Origin: Photobacterium chitinilyticum
GTDB lineage: Bacteria; Pseudomonadota; Gammaproteobacteria; Enterobacterales; Vibrionaceae
DNA length: 64,000 nucleotides
Assembly: GCF_004104355.1 (NCBI RefSeq)
Contig: NZ_RJLM01000002.1
Span: 337,385 to 401,384 of the forward strand
Direction of reading: 5' to 3'
This document shows, piece by piece, positions 16,993-26,609 of the stretch (positions are counted from its first letter, which is position 1; every line of letters starts with the position of its first letter). A model generated the notes under the pieces. The model saw nothing but the letters and a program-made list of their open reading frames with translations. It made no database searches and was not told the DNA's origin. The translations under genes were made by a program, and so were the position numbers.

Positions 16993-18369
16993 ATGGAAAT
17001 GACCCCAATTCAATGCCAGCAGGCCAGGTTAGCAAGAGATACCCGCTATGATGGCTTGTTTTTTACCGCAGTGAAAACCACCGGTATCTATTGCCGTTCA
17101 ATCTGCCCGGCCCCTGCACCAAAAGAAAAAAATGTCGAGTATTTTCCGACGGCTGTTGCGGCAGCCAATGCGGGTTATCGTCCGTGTCTGCGCTGTCGTC
17201 CCGACAGTGCTCCGGGTTCCCCTGCTTGGCTGGGGAAAAATGCGACCCTCAATCGGGCATTACGGCTGATTGATGAAGGAGCTCTGACGGAGCAACCGCT
17301 TACTCATCTTGCCGATAGGCTGGGGATCACCGAGCGTTATCTTCGCCAGTTGTTTGTGGATGAAGTTGGTCTGTCTCCCAAGTCTTACAGTTTATACCAG
17401 CAATGCTTGTTGGCAAAAAAATTGCTGCATGATACCTGCTTACCGGTAACTGACGTTGCGATGGCATGTGGTTTCAATAGCATTCGGCGGTTCAACGACT
17501 GCTTTAAACAACAATTTTTCCTGACGCCGTCTCAGATCCGCAAACAGCAAAAGGTAACAGCCGACGCCGGCAAAGGAATTGCCCTATCGCTTGCCTACCG
17601 TCCGCCGTATAACTGGGCATACCTGCACCAGTTTTTCGCATCACGCCTAATTCCGGGGCTGGAATGGCTTGATGAGCAAAGCTATGGCCGAACATTTCAG
17701 TATGACGAATGTGTAGGCAGATTCACGGCGACTCATCATGAAGAGAAATCTTCTTTTAGGGTTGAGATATATCTGACCGACCTGAAATATCTTCCCCGGG
17801 TGATCAAGACGATCCGTCGTTGCCTTGATTTGGATGCAGATTCCTCGCTGATTGAGCAGCAGTTGCAGCAAGCTATGAACGGTGAAGAGCTTGATATGGC
17901 CGGTGTTCGTCTGCCGGGGATCTGGAGTCCGTTTGAAGCCGGTATCCGTGCCATTCTCGGTCAGCAGGTATCGGTGAAGGCGGCGCGAAATCTGGTCGGT
18001 CGATTTGTTGCCTTTAATCCGAATAACGCCAACGACTATTGCTACTTTCCGGCTCCGGAGCAAGTCAGCCAGTTTGACTTAGATCTGCTTGGTATGCCGC
18101 AGCGGCGGCGGGAAACGCTATGGCAGTTCTCGGCGTTTGCCGTAGACAATCCGTTGGATGATGGAAAAAGTTTATTGGCTTTGCCGGGAATTGGCCCTTG
18201 GACGGTGGATTATCTGCGGATGCGCGGACTCAGTGATCCTGATATCTTTCTGGTCAGTGATTTAGGTGTGAAAAAAGCACTGGCAATGATCCCTGAACCT
18301 ATCGATGATTCACTTGCCGCGCCATGGCGCAGTTATTTAACTTTGTATTTATGGAGCACGTTGTCATGA
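16993..18369 (+). CDS. Ada-type regulator fused to AlkA 3-methyladenine DNA glycosylase
   Basis: A 458-residue fusion. Residues 1-80 are the Ada zinc domain, with ligands Cys34, Cys38, Cys65 and Cys68 (GIYCRSIC, CLRC). In Ada one such Cys accepts methyl groups from phosphotriesters and turns the protein into an activator. Residues about 85-185 are an AraC-type helix-turn-helix (VAMACGFNSIRRFNDCF). Residues about 190-455 are AlkA, with helix-hairpin-helix LPGIGPWT (398-403 core) and catalytic Asp423 in FLVSDLG. It senses methylation damage and excises alkylated bases. Its TGA overlaps the ogt-like ATG by 4 bases, making one coupled repair operon. Confidence 0.92.
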   Translation: MEMTPIQCQQARLARDTRYDGLFFTAVKTTGIYCRSICPAPAPKEKNVEYFPTAVAAANAGYRPCLRCRPDSAPGSPAWLGKNATLNRALRLIDEGALTEQPLTHLADRLGITERYLRQLFVDEVGLSPKSYSLYQQCLLAKKLLHDTCLPVTDVAMACGFNSIRRFNDCFKQQFFLTPSQIRKQQKVTADAGKGIALSLAYRPPYNWAYLHQFFASRLIPGLEWLDEQSYGRTFQYDECVGRFTATHHEEKSSFRVEIYLTDLKYLPRVIKTIRRCLDLDADSSLIEQQLQQAMNGEELDMAGVRLPGIWSPFEAGIRAILGQQVSVKAARNLVGRFVAFNPNNANDYCYFPAPEQVSQFDLDLLGMPQRRRETLWQFSAFAVDNPLDDGKSLLALPGIGPWTVDYLRMRGLSDPDIFLVSDLGVKKALAMIPEPIDDSLAAPWRSYLTLYLWSTLS

Positions 18370-18833
18370 ACAACCAACTATTGCAGACGCCGATCGGCTG
18401 GTTGAATATCGTCGCAGATAAATCGGCAGTAATAGCCATTGAATTTGATGCCGATCCGGCGGGCAGCGAAGCGCCCAACGCAATTTCCCTGCAGTGTTGT
18501 AAGCAATTAGAAGCTTATTTTAATGGAGATATACAAGACTTTGATGTGCCGCTCAAGATGAACGGCACCGACTTTCAGCGCCAGGTTTGGCAGGCTCTCA
18601 ATAATGTTCCTTATGGCGAAACTTGCTCGTACGCCGATATCGCTAACCGCATTGGTAACCCCAAGGCGGTGAGGGCGGTTGGGGCGGCTAATGGCAAAAA
18701 CCCAATTCCTATTATCGTACCGTGTCATCGGGTGATTGGTAGTTCCGGAAAACTGACTGGTTATGCAGGTGGGCTGGATCTAAAAGTCTGGCTACTCGAG
18801 CATGAAAAGCCACTAAAACCCACCAAAAGATAG
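18366..18833 (+). CDS. ogt: Methylated-DNA--protein-cysteine methyltransferase (Ogt/AdaB type)
   Basis: A 155-residue O6-alkylguanine-DNA alkyltransferase, a suicide enzyme that moves methyl groups from O6-methylguanine to itself. The acceptor is Cys120 in IIVPCHRVIGSSG. The winged-helix recognition segment FQRQVWQALNNVPYGETCSYADIANRIGNPKAVRAVG is typical (residues about 68-105). ATG 18366 overlaps the stop of the Ada-AlkA gene (ATGA). An upstream frame extension exists but lacks a reason to be used. Together the pair supplies the sensing, excision and direct-reversal functions that E. coli splits among ada, alkA and ogt. Confidence 0.93.
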   Translation: MNNQLLQTPIGWLNIVADKSAVIAIEFDADPAGSEAPNAISLQCCKQLEAYFNGDIQDFDVPLKMNGTDFQRQVWQALNNVPYGETCSYADIANRIGNPKAVRAVGAANGKNPIPIIVPCHRVIGSSGKLTGYAGGLDLKVWLLEHEKPLKPTKR

Positions 18834-19194
18834 GGTCATTTTAGTTTTTCTGGCTGGCCAAATTCGTGCTGTGATAGTGATAATTGTATCAAAAGGTGAT
18901 GAGGTTAACGGATTGTTAATGTTTTGTGATTGGATCGCCATTCACTGCTTGTAGATGAAATAGTAACAATCTGGCCTGCTCGGTTGTCAGATAATGGTTG
19001 ATGATCGTGTTTTTTTGAAATAAGCCAAAATTTAAATCTACGCCAAGATGAATTGGAATGTTGAGATCATGTTTCCTTATTGCTAATTTTTTTCTCCACA
19101 GGGAAATGTTGGCGAATATGTAAACACGGTACTGAATGGTGAAAAATTCTGCTGTGCTCCGCCAACATAAATAAAAACACAGGTGGAACGGAAT
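18834..19194. other. Leader region of the alanine symporter gene
   Basis: About 360 bases with no supported ORF. Glycine riboswitches are known upstream of some Vibrio alanine symporter genes, but the conserved GGAGAG core and linked aptamers are not visible here. Regulation is therefore unassigned. Confidence 0.4.
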
Positions 19195-20748
19195 ATGATA
19201 TCAAAAATTAGTTGTTATCTTGCTGTAGCGTTAACCATGTTTACCTCTTCGGCTTTTGCCTCGGGTGAGCAAGGTGGGTTTGATAAGGCTGTCGATCACT
19301 TTTTTAGCGAATACCTCGGTTGGTTCGCGAACACCATTTTTGCGTCGGTACCTGTCAATGGAGCAAACTTCCCGGTCATTGTTGGCTGGTTGTTTGTTGC
19401 GGCCATTATTTTCACGCTGTATTTCGGTTTTGTGCAGTTCAAGCGTTTTGGTTTGGCGGTGAAAATCGTGAAAGGTGACTTTTCTGATCCGGATAACAAG
19501 GATCCGGGTCAGGTGTCTCATTTCCAGGCGCTGGCAACAGCACTCTCCGGTACGGTCGGACTTGGTAATATTGCCGGTGTCGGTGCGGCGCTGGCGATTG
19601 GTGGTCCGGGTGCAACATTTTGGATGATCCTGTGTGGCCTGTTGGGGATGGCCTCGAAGTTCTGTGAGTGTACTCTTGGGGTTAAGTACCGAAACGAATT
19701 GCCAAATGGCGATGTGTCGGGTGGTCCAATGTACTACCTGAGCAAAGGTTTGAAAGAAAGAGGCTTTGGCGGTCTGGGTAAAGGACTGGCTGTGGGCTTC
19801 GCCGTGATGACCATCTTGGGTGCGCTGGGTGCCGGTAATATGTTCCAGGGTAACCAGGCCAATGCGATGATTGTACAGACTCTGGACTTGCCTGCAGGCT
19901 ATGGCTGGGTGACGGGTCTTATTATGGCGGGTATGGTCGGCTCGGTTATCATTGGCGGCATGCCATCGATTGCCCGGGTAACGGGCAAGCTGGTTCCTGC
20001 AATGGCCTTGATTTATGTCGGTATGTCGGTGATTGTTCTAACGGTAAATGCCTCGATGATCGGTGATGCATTTGGCCAGATCATTGACGGTGCCTTTACC
20101 GGTGCTGGTGTGGCTGGTGGTTTCGTCGGTGCGCTTATCCAAGGTATGAAACGTGCGACTTTCTCGAACGAAGCGGGTGTCGGTTCGGCGGCGATTGCTC
20201 ATGCGGCAGTAAAAACCAAAGAGCCCGTAACTGAAGGACTGGTTTCTGTTCTGGAACCTTTCATCGATACCGTCGTGATTTGTACCATGACGGCATTGGT
20301 TATTACGATTTCGGGGATGAATACTGGCGAGCTAAGCGGTGTAACACTGACAGCGGCGGCGTTTACCCAAACAGCTGACATCTTCCAGTATGTATTGGCA
20401 GTAGCGGTTGTAATGTTTGCTTTCTCAACCATGATTTCATGGTCTTACTACGGCCTGAAAGCTTGGACTTACCTGTTTGGCGAAAGCAAGCTGACGGATC
20501 TGGTTTATAAAGTTATCTTCTGCTTGTTTGTCGTGGTCGGTGCCAGCGTTAGCTTCGGCGCAGTAATTGACTTCTCTGATGCGGCTATCTTCGCAATGTC
20601 TATCTTCAACATCATCGGCTTGTACTTCCTGATGCCGGTAGTGAAGAAAGAACTGCATTCGTTCCTGGCACGTGTCCAGTCGGGCGAAATTAAAGACTAC
20701 AGCAAAGAAGGTGAGAAGGGGCTGGCTTTCTCTAAGACTGACAACTAA
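19195..20748 (+). CDS. Sodium:alanine symporter, AGCS family
   Basis: A 517-residue inner-membrane amino acid carrier of the AGCS family, which imports alanine or glycine with sodium. The family signature appears in ALATALSGTVGLGNIAGVGAAL and GMASKFCECTLGVKYR; about 10-11 hydrophobic segments follow. A cleavable-looking N-terminus (ending TSSAFA, residue 23) precedes the first long loop, as in several marine members. ATG 19195 was preferred to the GTG at 19183 because AGGTGGAACGGA sits just upstream and the protein then begins with the signal. It is transcribed alone and ends at a strong terminator. Confidence 0.9.
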   Translation: MISKISCYLAVALTMFTSSAFASGEQGGFDKAVDHFFSEYLGWFANTIFASVPVNGANFPVIVGWLFVAAIIFTLYFGFVQFKRFGLAVKIVKGDFSDPDNKDPGQVSHFQALATALSGTVGLGNIAGVGAALAIGGPGATFWMILCGLLGMASKFCECTLGVKYRNELPNGDVSGGPMYYLSKGLKERGFGGLGKGLAVGFAVMTILGALGAGNMFQGNQANAMIVQTLDLPAGYGWVTGLIMAGMVGSVIIGGMPSIARVTGKLVPAMALIYVGMSVIVLTVNASMIGDAFGQIIDGAFTGAGVAGGFVGALIQGMKRATFSNEAGVGSAAIAHAAVKTKEPVTEGLVSVLEPFIDTVVICTMTALVITISGMNTGELSGVTLTAAAFTQTADIFQYVLAVAVVMFAFSTMISWSYYGLKAWTYLFGESKLTDLVYKVIFCLFVVVGASVSFGAVIDFSDAAIFAMSIFNIIGLYFLMPVVKKELHSFLARVQSGEIKDYSKEGEKGLAFSKTDN

Positions 20749-20784
20749 ATTCGTCTACTAGACTTTTTAGTCTGCACACGACAG

Positions 20785-20818
20785 GTCAGCCAATATCATT
20801 GGCTGACTTGTTTTTTTT
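20785..20818 (+). terminator. Rho-independent terminator of the symporter gene
   Basis: GTCAGCCAAT (20785-20794) pairs with ATTGGCTGAC (20798-20807) around ATC, followed by TTGTTTTTTTT. It separates the symporter from the convergent adenine deaminase gene. Confidence 0.9.
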
Positions 20819-20842
20819 CCCGATAAGCGCGGCCTGCGGTGT

Positions 20843-22600
20843 TTAGAGTTGCAGATCGATCAGCTCGAACTTTTCAACATCGACCAGTCCTTTTACCGTC
20901 ATCTTAAGCGACGGGATCACGGGCAGGGCGAGGAAACTCATTTGTACAAAGGGCTCGGCAACCTCAACTCCGATGGTTTGTGCCGCTTGCTTTAGGGCAA
21001 TGATTTGGTCGGTAATGGCTTCAGAGCTGTCCAGGCTCATTATCCCCCCTAGCGGCAGCTTTAGGTCGGCTGTCACATTATCGTTTTGCACCACACAGTA
21101 CCCGCCACCAATAGTTAGCAAGTGGTTGATAGCCAGAGCCATGCTGTGTTTGTCGGCACCGATCGCCACGATATTGTGCGAGTCGTGACCGACACTGGTC
21201 GCAATCGCACCCTGATTGAGCTCAAATCCTTTTACCAGTCCCATTGCCGGCGGTAGCTGATGGCCATAGCGTTCGACTACAGCCAGCCTGTTGACGCCCT
21301 GCTTATCAAATTGCTGGCCGTCAAAACGGCACACAAGATGGTTAGTCAGCAGCTCGTCCTTGACGATTTCGATAACGTGGTAGTCTCCGGTTGTAAGCGG
21401 AATGGCCAGCTCGTCTGCTGTTACCGTCTTGTGTTTCATTGTTGGTTGCAAGGGAGGGACAGAAGCGCGTAGCTTGTCTGCGACTGAGCCCGCTAGGTTC
21501 AGCTCGTCAACAAACTGCCCGCCGATCACGACCCGCTGGATATCAACATTTCTGAGTGTTTTGACCAGATTGATATCTGCCTTGTAACCCGGTGCTAACA
21601 GCCCCAGCCGACGTAGGCCAAAGTGCTGGGCTGCCGACCATGAAGCAACCCGATAGGCTAGATGAGGTTTGATCCAATGGTGTTGGATCAACCGTTTAAC
21701 CATGTAGTTGATATGGCCTTCTTTGGCAATTTCATGGGGGTTGCGATCGTCGGTACAGAGCAGGCACTGCGGCGAGCTGTAGTCGGTGATCAGCGGAGCC
21801 AGTGCATCCAGATTTTTGGCCACCGAGCCCTCACGCATGATCACTGCCATCCCCTTGGCCAGCTTCTCTTTGCCTTCTTGGTAACTGGTAGTCTCGTGGC
21901 AGTTTTGGATCCCACTGGCCACGTAGGCGGAGAGTTCACGGCCGCTGAGCAGAGGGCAGTGCCCGTCAATATTGAGCGGATTAAAAGCTGCCAGTTTATC
22001 CAACATGTCCGGATTGCCATTGAGGACGGCAGGGTAGTCCATGACTTCAGCCAGCCCCAGAACATGCGGGTGCTCAAGGTAGGCCTTCATTTCTTCCAGG
22101 GTGAAGTCGCTACCGTTGATGTCCAGCTCGGCTACGGCCGGTACACAGGAGCTGACCTGGACAAACATGTTCTGTCTCATCATCTCGCTGCAGCGCAGGA
22201 ACCACTCTATTCCCGGTTTGCCCATTACATTGACGAGCTCATGGGGATCACACACGATGCTGGTGGTGCCGAGCGGCAAGGTGGTGCGTTCGAACTCAAA
22301 TGGCGTCATGGTCGAGGTTTCGACATGCATGTGGCCGTCGATAAAACCCGGTGTGGCAATCTGGCCGTTGCAGTCGACAGTACGTTTTGCCTGCAATGTG
22401 TCGGCTTCCGGGCCAACAGCAACGATGTAGCCTTGATCGATAACGATAGGGCCGGAAGTCACATCTCCGTTGATAAGATCGAGCACCGACAGATTGGTCA
22501 ATTTTAGATCGGCACTTTTCTCTTTGCGTAGCACGGCGAGCAGACGCAATAATTGCTCCCTGTCGAGCTGCTGGGTGTGTTTGTGTTTTAGGTTCGGCAT
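20843..22600 (-). CDS. ade: Adenine deaminase
   Basis: A 585-residue amidohydrolase, length typical for adenine deaminase (adenine to hypoxanthine plus ammonia, purine salvage). The metal-binding motif is GFIDGHMHVETS (His90, His92), followed by TTSIVCDPHELVNV and LCTDDRNPHEI with further metal ligands. The late motif VGHDSHNIVAIG and the C-terminal SFLALPVIPSLKMT are characteristic. AGGAGTGAAAGG precedes the ATG. It lies 14 bases downstream of a purine permease gene, so the operon imports and deaminates adenine. Confidence 0.95.
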   Translation of the reverse strand: MPNLKHKHTQQLDREQLLRLLAVLRKEKSADLKLTNLSVLDLINGDVTSGPIVIDQGYIVAVGPEADTLQAKRTVDCNGQIATPGFIDGHMHVETSTMTPFEFERTTLPLGTTSIVCDPHELVNVMGKPGIEWFLRCSEMMRQNMFVQVSSCVPAVAELDINGSDFTLEEMKAYLEHPHVLGLAEVMDYPAVLNGNPDMLDKLAAFNPLNIDGHCPLLSGRELSAYVASGIQNCHETTSYQEGKEKLAKGMAVIMREGSVAKNLDALAPLITDYSSPQCLLCTDDRNPHEIAKEGHINYMVKRLIQHHWIKPHLAYRVASWSAAQHFGLRRLGLLAPGYKADINLVKTLRNVDIQRVVIGGQFVDELNLAGSVADKLRASVPPLQPTMKHKTVTADELAIPLTTGDYHVIEIVKDELLTNHLVCRFDGQQFDKQGVNRLAVVERYGHQLPPAMGLVKGFELNQGAIATSVGHDSHNIVAIGADKHSMALAINHLLTIGGGYCVVQNDNVTADLKLPLGGIMSLDSSEAITDQIIALKQAAQTIGVEVAEPFVQMSFLALPVIPSLKMTVKGLVDVEKFELIDLQL

Positions 22601-22614
22601 CCTTTCACTCCTGA

Positions 22615-24003
22615 TTAATGGCTGTCGACGAAGACAAACTTGACGATGAACAGCAGGGCAACAAGGGCCACTCCCGGGTGAATTTCACGCCAGCGGTTGG
22701 TACCGGCTTTCATCACGCAGTAGGTAATAAAGCCGGTGGCAATACCTTCTGTGATCGAAAAGCTAAACGGCATCATGACGGTGGTAATAAAGGCCGGAGC
22801 GGCTTCGGTCATATCCGTCCAGTTGACTTTCGCCAGCCCCGAGGACATCAGGATCCCGACATAGATCAGCGCACCTGCGACTGCGTAGCCCGGAACCATC
22901 GCGGCCAGCGGGGAAAAGAAGATCACCACAATGAATAGCAGCCCGGCGACAATAGCGGTCAATCCGGTTCGGCCACCGACGGCAACACCTGCAGAGCTCT
23001 CGATATAGGCGGTGACGGTAGACGTTCCCATATAGGCACCGGTGACCGAAGTAATCGAGTCTGTCATCAGGGCTTGTTTCATTCTAGGGAAACGGCCTCG
23101 CTCGTCAGTAATGCCGCACTTCTCGGTCACGCCAATCATGGTACCCGAGCTGTCGAACAGGCTGACCAAGGCGAATGAGAAAATGACACCAGCCAGCGCA
23201 ATATCGAATGAACCAGCAAGATCGAGCTGGCCGAATGTGCTTTCAATGCTTGGTGGCATGGAGATGATCCCCGTGTACTCGACATCGCCCATCAGTGCGG
23301 CAATGGAGGTCACCACCACAATAGAGATCAGTACGGCGGCGTGGATGTTGCGCGAGGACAGGATCACGATGATAAAGAAGCCTAATGCGCCCAATACGCA
23401 CTGCAGCGAGCTCAGATCGCCGACGGTGATCATGGTTGCCGGGCTAGCGACGACAATACCGGCATTACTCAGCCCGACAAGAGCGATCAGCAGGCCGATC
23501 CCGCTAGGAATACCGATCCGCAGGCAGTTTGGGATGTTGCTTAAGATCCAGGAACGGATACCGAGTGCAGACATCAGGGCAAAGCAGATTGCGCCCCAAA
23601 AAATAGTACCCATCCCGATCTGCCAGCTGATACCCATGCCGACGACAACAGAAAAGGCGAAAAAAGCATTGAGTCCCATGGCGGGAGCCAGGGCGATAGG
23701 CAGGTTGGCGATGAGCCCCATGGCAATACAGCCGATGGCACTGATCATACAGGTTACGACAAAGACGCCGCTGGGATCCATGCCTGCGGCAGACAGTATT
23801 TGTGGGTTTACAAACACAATATAAACCATGGTCATAAAGGTAGTGATACCTGCGATGACCTCAGTTGAAGCTGTGGTGTTGTGGGCCGCTAGTTTAAAAT
23901 AGCGCTCGAGCCAACCATGCTGAGTTTCGGTTTGCGGTTTGGCTGTCGAATCCTTGGGGAGATCGCTAATGGGGGCGCTGCTTTCATTGCTCGGTACGTT
24001 CAT
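22615..24003 (-). CDS. NCS2 purine permease (AdeP/AzgA-like), probable adenine importer
   Basis: A 462-residue permease of the COG2252 (AzgA/AdeP/GhxP) branch, with about 12-14 membrane segments. Signatures include STEVIAGITTFMTMVYIVFVNPQIL, ALAPAMGLNAFFAF and LFDSSGTMIGVT. ATG 24003 is chosen because AAGGAAT precedes it; upstream codons give no sensible extension. It is followed by adenine deaminase 14 bases later, so adenine or hypoxanthine is the likely substrate. Upstream lie 418 bases and a divergent TetR gene that could regulate the pair. Confidence 0.88.
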   Translation of the reverse strand: MNVPSNESSAPISDLPKDSTAKPQTETQHGWLERYFKLAAHNTTASTEVIAGITTFMTMVYIVFVNPQILSAAGMDPSGVFVVTCMISAIGCIAMGLIANLPIALAPAMGLNAFFAFSVVVGMGISWQIGMGTIFWGAICFALMSALGIRSWILSNIPNCLRIGIPSGIGLLIALVGLSNAGIVVASPATMITVGDLSSLQCVLGALGFFIIVILSSRNIHAAVLISIVVVTSIAALMGDVEYTGIISMPPSIESTFGQLDLAGSFDIALAGVIFSFALVSLFDSSGTMIGVTEKCGITDERGRFPRMKQALMTDSITSVTGAYMGTSTVTAYIESSAGVAVGGRTGLTAIVAGLLFIVVIFFSPLAAMVPGYAVAGALIYVGILMSSGLAKVNWTDMTEAAPAFITTVMMPFSFSITEGIATGFITYCVMKAGTNRWREIHPGVALVALLFIVKFVFVDSH

Positions 24004-24421
24004 AAATGATTCCTTTTCCGTCTTCCATCCAGCAGATGAGCACCAGTGGTAACCATGTTGTCCCGAATTATTGTTAAATGATTGTGCTGCAGTTCTCGTA
24101 TTCAGTAGGGAGATCACTGCCCTAAGGGACTGATATCAAGGTGCTGACGACTTATGATTTTTGGGTTGTATGTTTTTTGATCAGTTCTATTCTAAGGAAG
24201 TGGCAGGCTAGGAGGGGGTGATGGAGGTCTCATTTGATTGGGTTAATTATTCCGCAAACGTTGGCTTTTGATGAATACGTAAATAACAACATTGATGCAC
24301 GTCAAATTCCTCAGTGGAATTTGACATTAAATATGGGAAGTTTGAACAGTCCTTAGTTTTCCTATAGTTAGTTAAGGTCTAATTATAGTAGTGCCTAAAT
24401 TTTGAGTGGATATGTAGCCTC
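24004..24421. other. Divergent intergenic region, purine operon / TetR gene
   Basis: A 418-base region between the permease start and the TetR start. I looked for a purine riboswitch on the minus strand and did not find the conserved loop sequences. No strong palindrome was identified. Confidence 0.4.
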
Positions 24422-25066
24422 ATGAATGCCCTAACCAAATCTCGTGGTCGTCCGAAACAAGAAGCCGAGCTGCCTAGTAGCCAGCAGGTTATTCTCGATG
24501 TTGCCAGACGTTTGTTTATGGAACATTCTTACAATAAAGTCACTACTCGTCGGATAGCGCAGGAAGCCGGAGTTGATGTTGCACTAATCAGTTATTACTT
24601 TGAAAGTAAGGCTGGGCTGTACAAGGCTGTATTCGATGATATTTATGCCCCCTTTTTCGACAAACTCAATCAGTTGAAGAAAGCCTCTTCAGACCGAAAT
24701 ACCATTGAAGAGTTGTTTATGACAATTTTTCACTTGGATATAGAACACCCAGAATTGCTGGGTATTATTTATAAGACGCTGGTGCTTAACGATGGCCCGC
24801 GCCGTAGCTACATCGATAAATCTATCCTGTCCCACACTGATGCTTTTCATATTAAGATCTTCACGACTTTACAGCAAAAAGGCTTTATTGATCCCAGCCT
24901 GGATGTCTCCTTGCTTAAAGACAGCTTCAACGCGCTGGTTATGATGCCTTTTTTCTTCTATCCGTTAAAAAGGGAAGGCCAATCGAAAGAAGAGACTATT
25001 GGGTATTTGGAAAGTCTGTACCGACAAAATATCCGGTTGTTTCTTTATGGTTGTGCCGTGGATTAG
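24422..25066 (+). CDS. TetR-family regulator
   Basis: A 214-residue repressor-type protein. The N-terminal helix-turn-helix is clear (ILDVARRLFMEHSYNKVTTRRIAQEAGVDVALISYYFESKAGLYKAVF gives the core, residues about 29-76), preceded by a basic SRGRPK arm. The C-terminal ligand domain is not assignable. It starts 418 bases from the divergent purine permease gene and lies 22 bases upstream of a carboxylate transporter gene on the same strand. Either could be its target; operon position favours the transporter. Confidence 0.82.
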   Translation: MNALTKSRGRPKQEAELPSSQQVILDVARRLFMEHSYNKVTTRRIAQEAGVDVALISYYFESKAGLYKAVFDDIYAPFFDKLNQLKKASSDRNTIEELFMTIFHLDIEHPELLGIIYKTLVLNDGPRRSYIDKSILSHTDAFHIKIFTTLQQKGFIDPSLDVSLLKDSFNALVMMPFFFYPLKREGQSKEETIGYLESLYRQNIRLFLYGCAVD

Positions 25067-25088
25067 GGACTACCCGTAAGGAAGGCGT

Positions 25089-26462
25089 ATGACAACTTTA
25101 AGCCTTGCCATCAAAAAATGGTTGTTTGATCGTAACAGTGTTATTTTTCTTGCCGATGTCGCACTGTTTGTGTTGATGTTAAATACCTTGCCGTTTGAGC
25201 CCGACGTTGTTGTTGGCCTCAGCCTGTTAACTTTCATTGCTATCCTGTGGCTGACAGAAGCTATTCATGTGAGTATCACCGCTGTGTTGGTTCCCCTGCT
25301 TGCTGTCTGGCTGGGGATATTCGACACCCCTCAGGCACTGGGTAACTTCGCGAATCCGATCATCTTTCTTTTTCTTGGTGGCTTTGCGCTGGCTGCTGCC
25401 ATGCACCGCCAGGAACTGGATAAAGCCATCGCTGACAAAGTTCTGTTGTTGGCCAAAGGCCATATGACCGTCGCTGTCTTGATGCTGTTCGGGGTAACCG
25501 CTGTTCTTTCTATGTGGATCAGCAACACGGCAACAACGGCGATGATGTTGCCTCTGGTGCTGGGCATACTCAACAAAGTCGATGCCAAGCGAGAGCATGG
25601 AACCTACGTTTTTGTTCTGCTCGGGATTGCTTATTGCGCGAGTATCGGTGGCATCGCCACGATCGTCGGTAGTCCGCCGAATGCAATAGCGGCAACTGAA
25701 GTCGGATTGAGTTTTACAGAGTGGATGGCGCTGGGCCTGCCGGTCACACTGGTTCTGTTGCCTCTGGTGGTTGCTCTGCTCTATCTGATGCTAAGGCCGA
25801 ACCTGAAGTACACGTTTGAGATCACCCATGAACCGGTCAAGTGGGACAATGCGAAACTGACCACCTTGGTTATTTTTGGCATTACCGTATTCATGTGGAT
25901 ATTTAGCAAGCCGCTCAATGCTTTCCTTGGTGGATTTAGCAAGTTTGATAGCCTGGTTGCAATGACCGCTATCGTGATGCTGGGCATTTCTCGGGTTGTT
26001 GAATGGAAAGATATAGATAAAACAACCGATTGGGGTGTATTGCTACTGTTCGGGGGCGGGATCTGCCTGAGCAATGTACTCAAGGCTACCGGTGCCAGTG
26101 TCTTTCTGGCTCACAGTTTGAGCGGGCTGCTTGAGCAAGCCGGTCTGTTTTTTGTGTTTCTGATTGTGGTTGCTTTCGTGGTGTTTCTGACAGAGTTTGC
26201 CAGCAATACCGCAAGCGCTGCGTTGTTGGTGCCGATCTTTGTCTCTATCGCCGAGGTTTTAGGAATATCACCGGTGATCCTGTCGGTACTGATCGGCGTT
26301 GCTGCTTCTTGCGCCTTTATGTTGCCTGTGGCCACCCCGCCCAATGCTATCGTGTTCGGCTCGGGCCATATTAAACAGCGCGAAATGATGAAAGTCGGGG
26401 TGATTGTCAATATTGTCTGTATTGTCACTCTTGCTATCTTTGCCTGGTTGTTCTGGCGGTAG
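25089..26462 (+). CDS. VcINDY-like sodium/dicarboxylate symporter, DASS family
   Basis: A 457-residue membrane transporter of the divalent anion:Na+ symporter (SLC13/DASS) family, close in length and motif content to VcINDY of Vibrio cholerae. Both substrate/sodium-site motifs are present: [11 protein letters not shown] (about residue 138) and [11 protein letters not shown] (about residue 374), together with [12 protein letters not shown] and [12 protein letters not shown]. It should import succinate, malate or fumarate. AAGGAAGG precedes ATG 25089. The TetR gene 22 bases upstream probably shares its transcript. Confidence 0.92.
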   Translation: MTTLSLAIKKWLFDRNSVIFLADVALFVLMLNTLPFEPDVVVGLSLLTFIAILWLTEAIHVSITAVLVPLLAVWLGIFDTPQALGNFANPIIFLFLGGFALAAAMHRQELDKAIADKVLLLAKGHMTVAVLMLFGVTAVLSMWISNTATTAMMLPLVLGILNKVDAKREHGTYVFVLLGIAYCASIGGIATIVGSPPNAIAATEVGLSFTEWMALGLPVTLVLLPLVVALLYLMLRPNLKYTFEITHEPVKWDNAKLTTLVIFGITVFMWIFSKPLNAFLGGFSKFDSLVAMTAIVMLGISRVVEWKDIDKTTDWGVLLLFGGGICLSNVLKATGASVFLAHSLSGLLEQAGLFFVFLIVVAFVVFLTEFASNTASAALLVPIFVSIAEVLGISPVILSVLIGVAASCAFMLPVATPPNAIVFGSGHIKQREMMKVGVIVNIVCIVTLAIFAWLFWR

Positions 26463-26499
26463 CCGCTTCCATTCCATATCCTTGTATTGCAAATACACA

Positions 26500-26530
26500 A
26501 CAAACAAAAAGGCCGCCACACGGCGACCTT
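26500..26530 (-). terminator. Terminator of the secreted repeat-protein gene
   Basis: On the minus strand, AAGGTCGCC and GGCGGCCTT (26509-26530, one mismatch, ACAC-type loop) are followed by TTTTGTTTG. It stands about 80 bases beyond the stop at 26610. A second hairpin with 8-bp arms, CGGGATTT and AAATCCCG (26555-26575), lies between. Confidence 0.6.
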
Positions 26531-26609
26531 AGTACTTCATTCCCTGAAGATTGGCGGGATTTTCTATAAATCCCGTTGGCTGTGCTAGAAGATAAACCAT
26601 AGCCAATGG

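Noticed and set aside
18834-19194. Glycine riboswitch upstream of the alanine symporter
   Set aside because: Known upstream of comparable Vibrio genes, but the tandem aptamer core sequences (GGAGAG and linked elements) are not present.
24004-24421. Purine riboswitch in the leader of the adenine permease
   Set aside because: The conserved loop sequences of the purine aptamer are not found on the minus strand.
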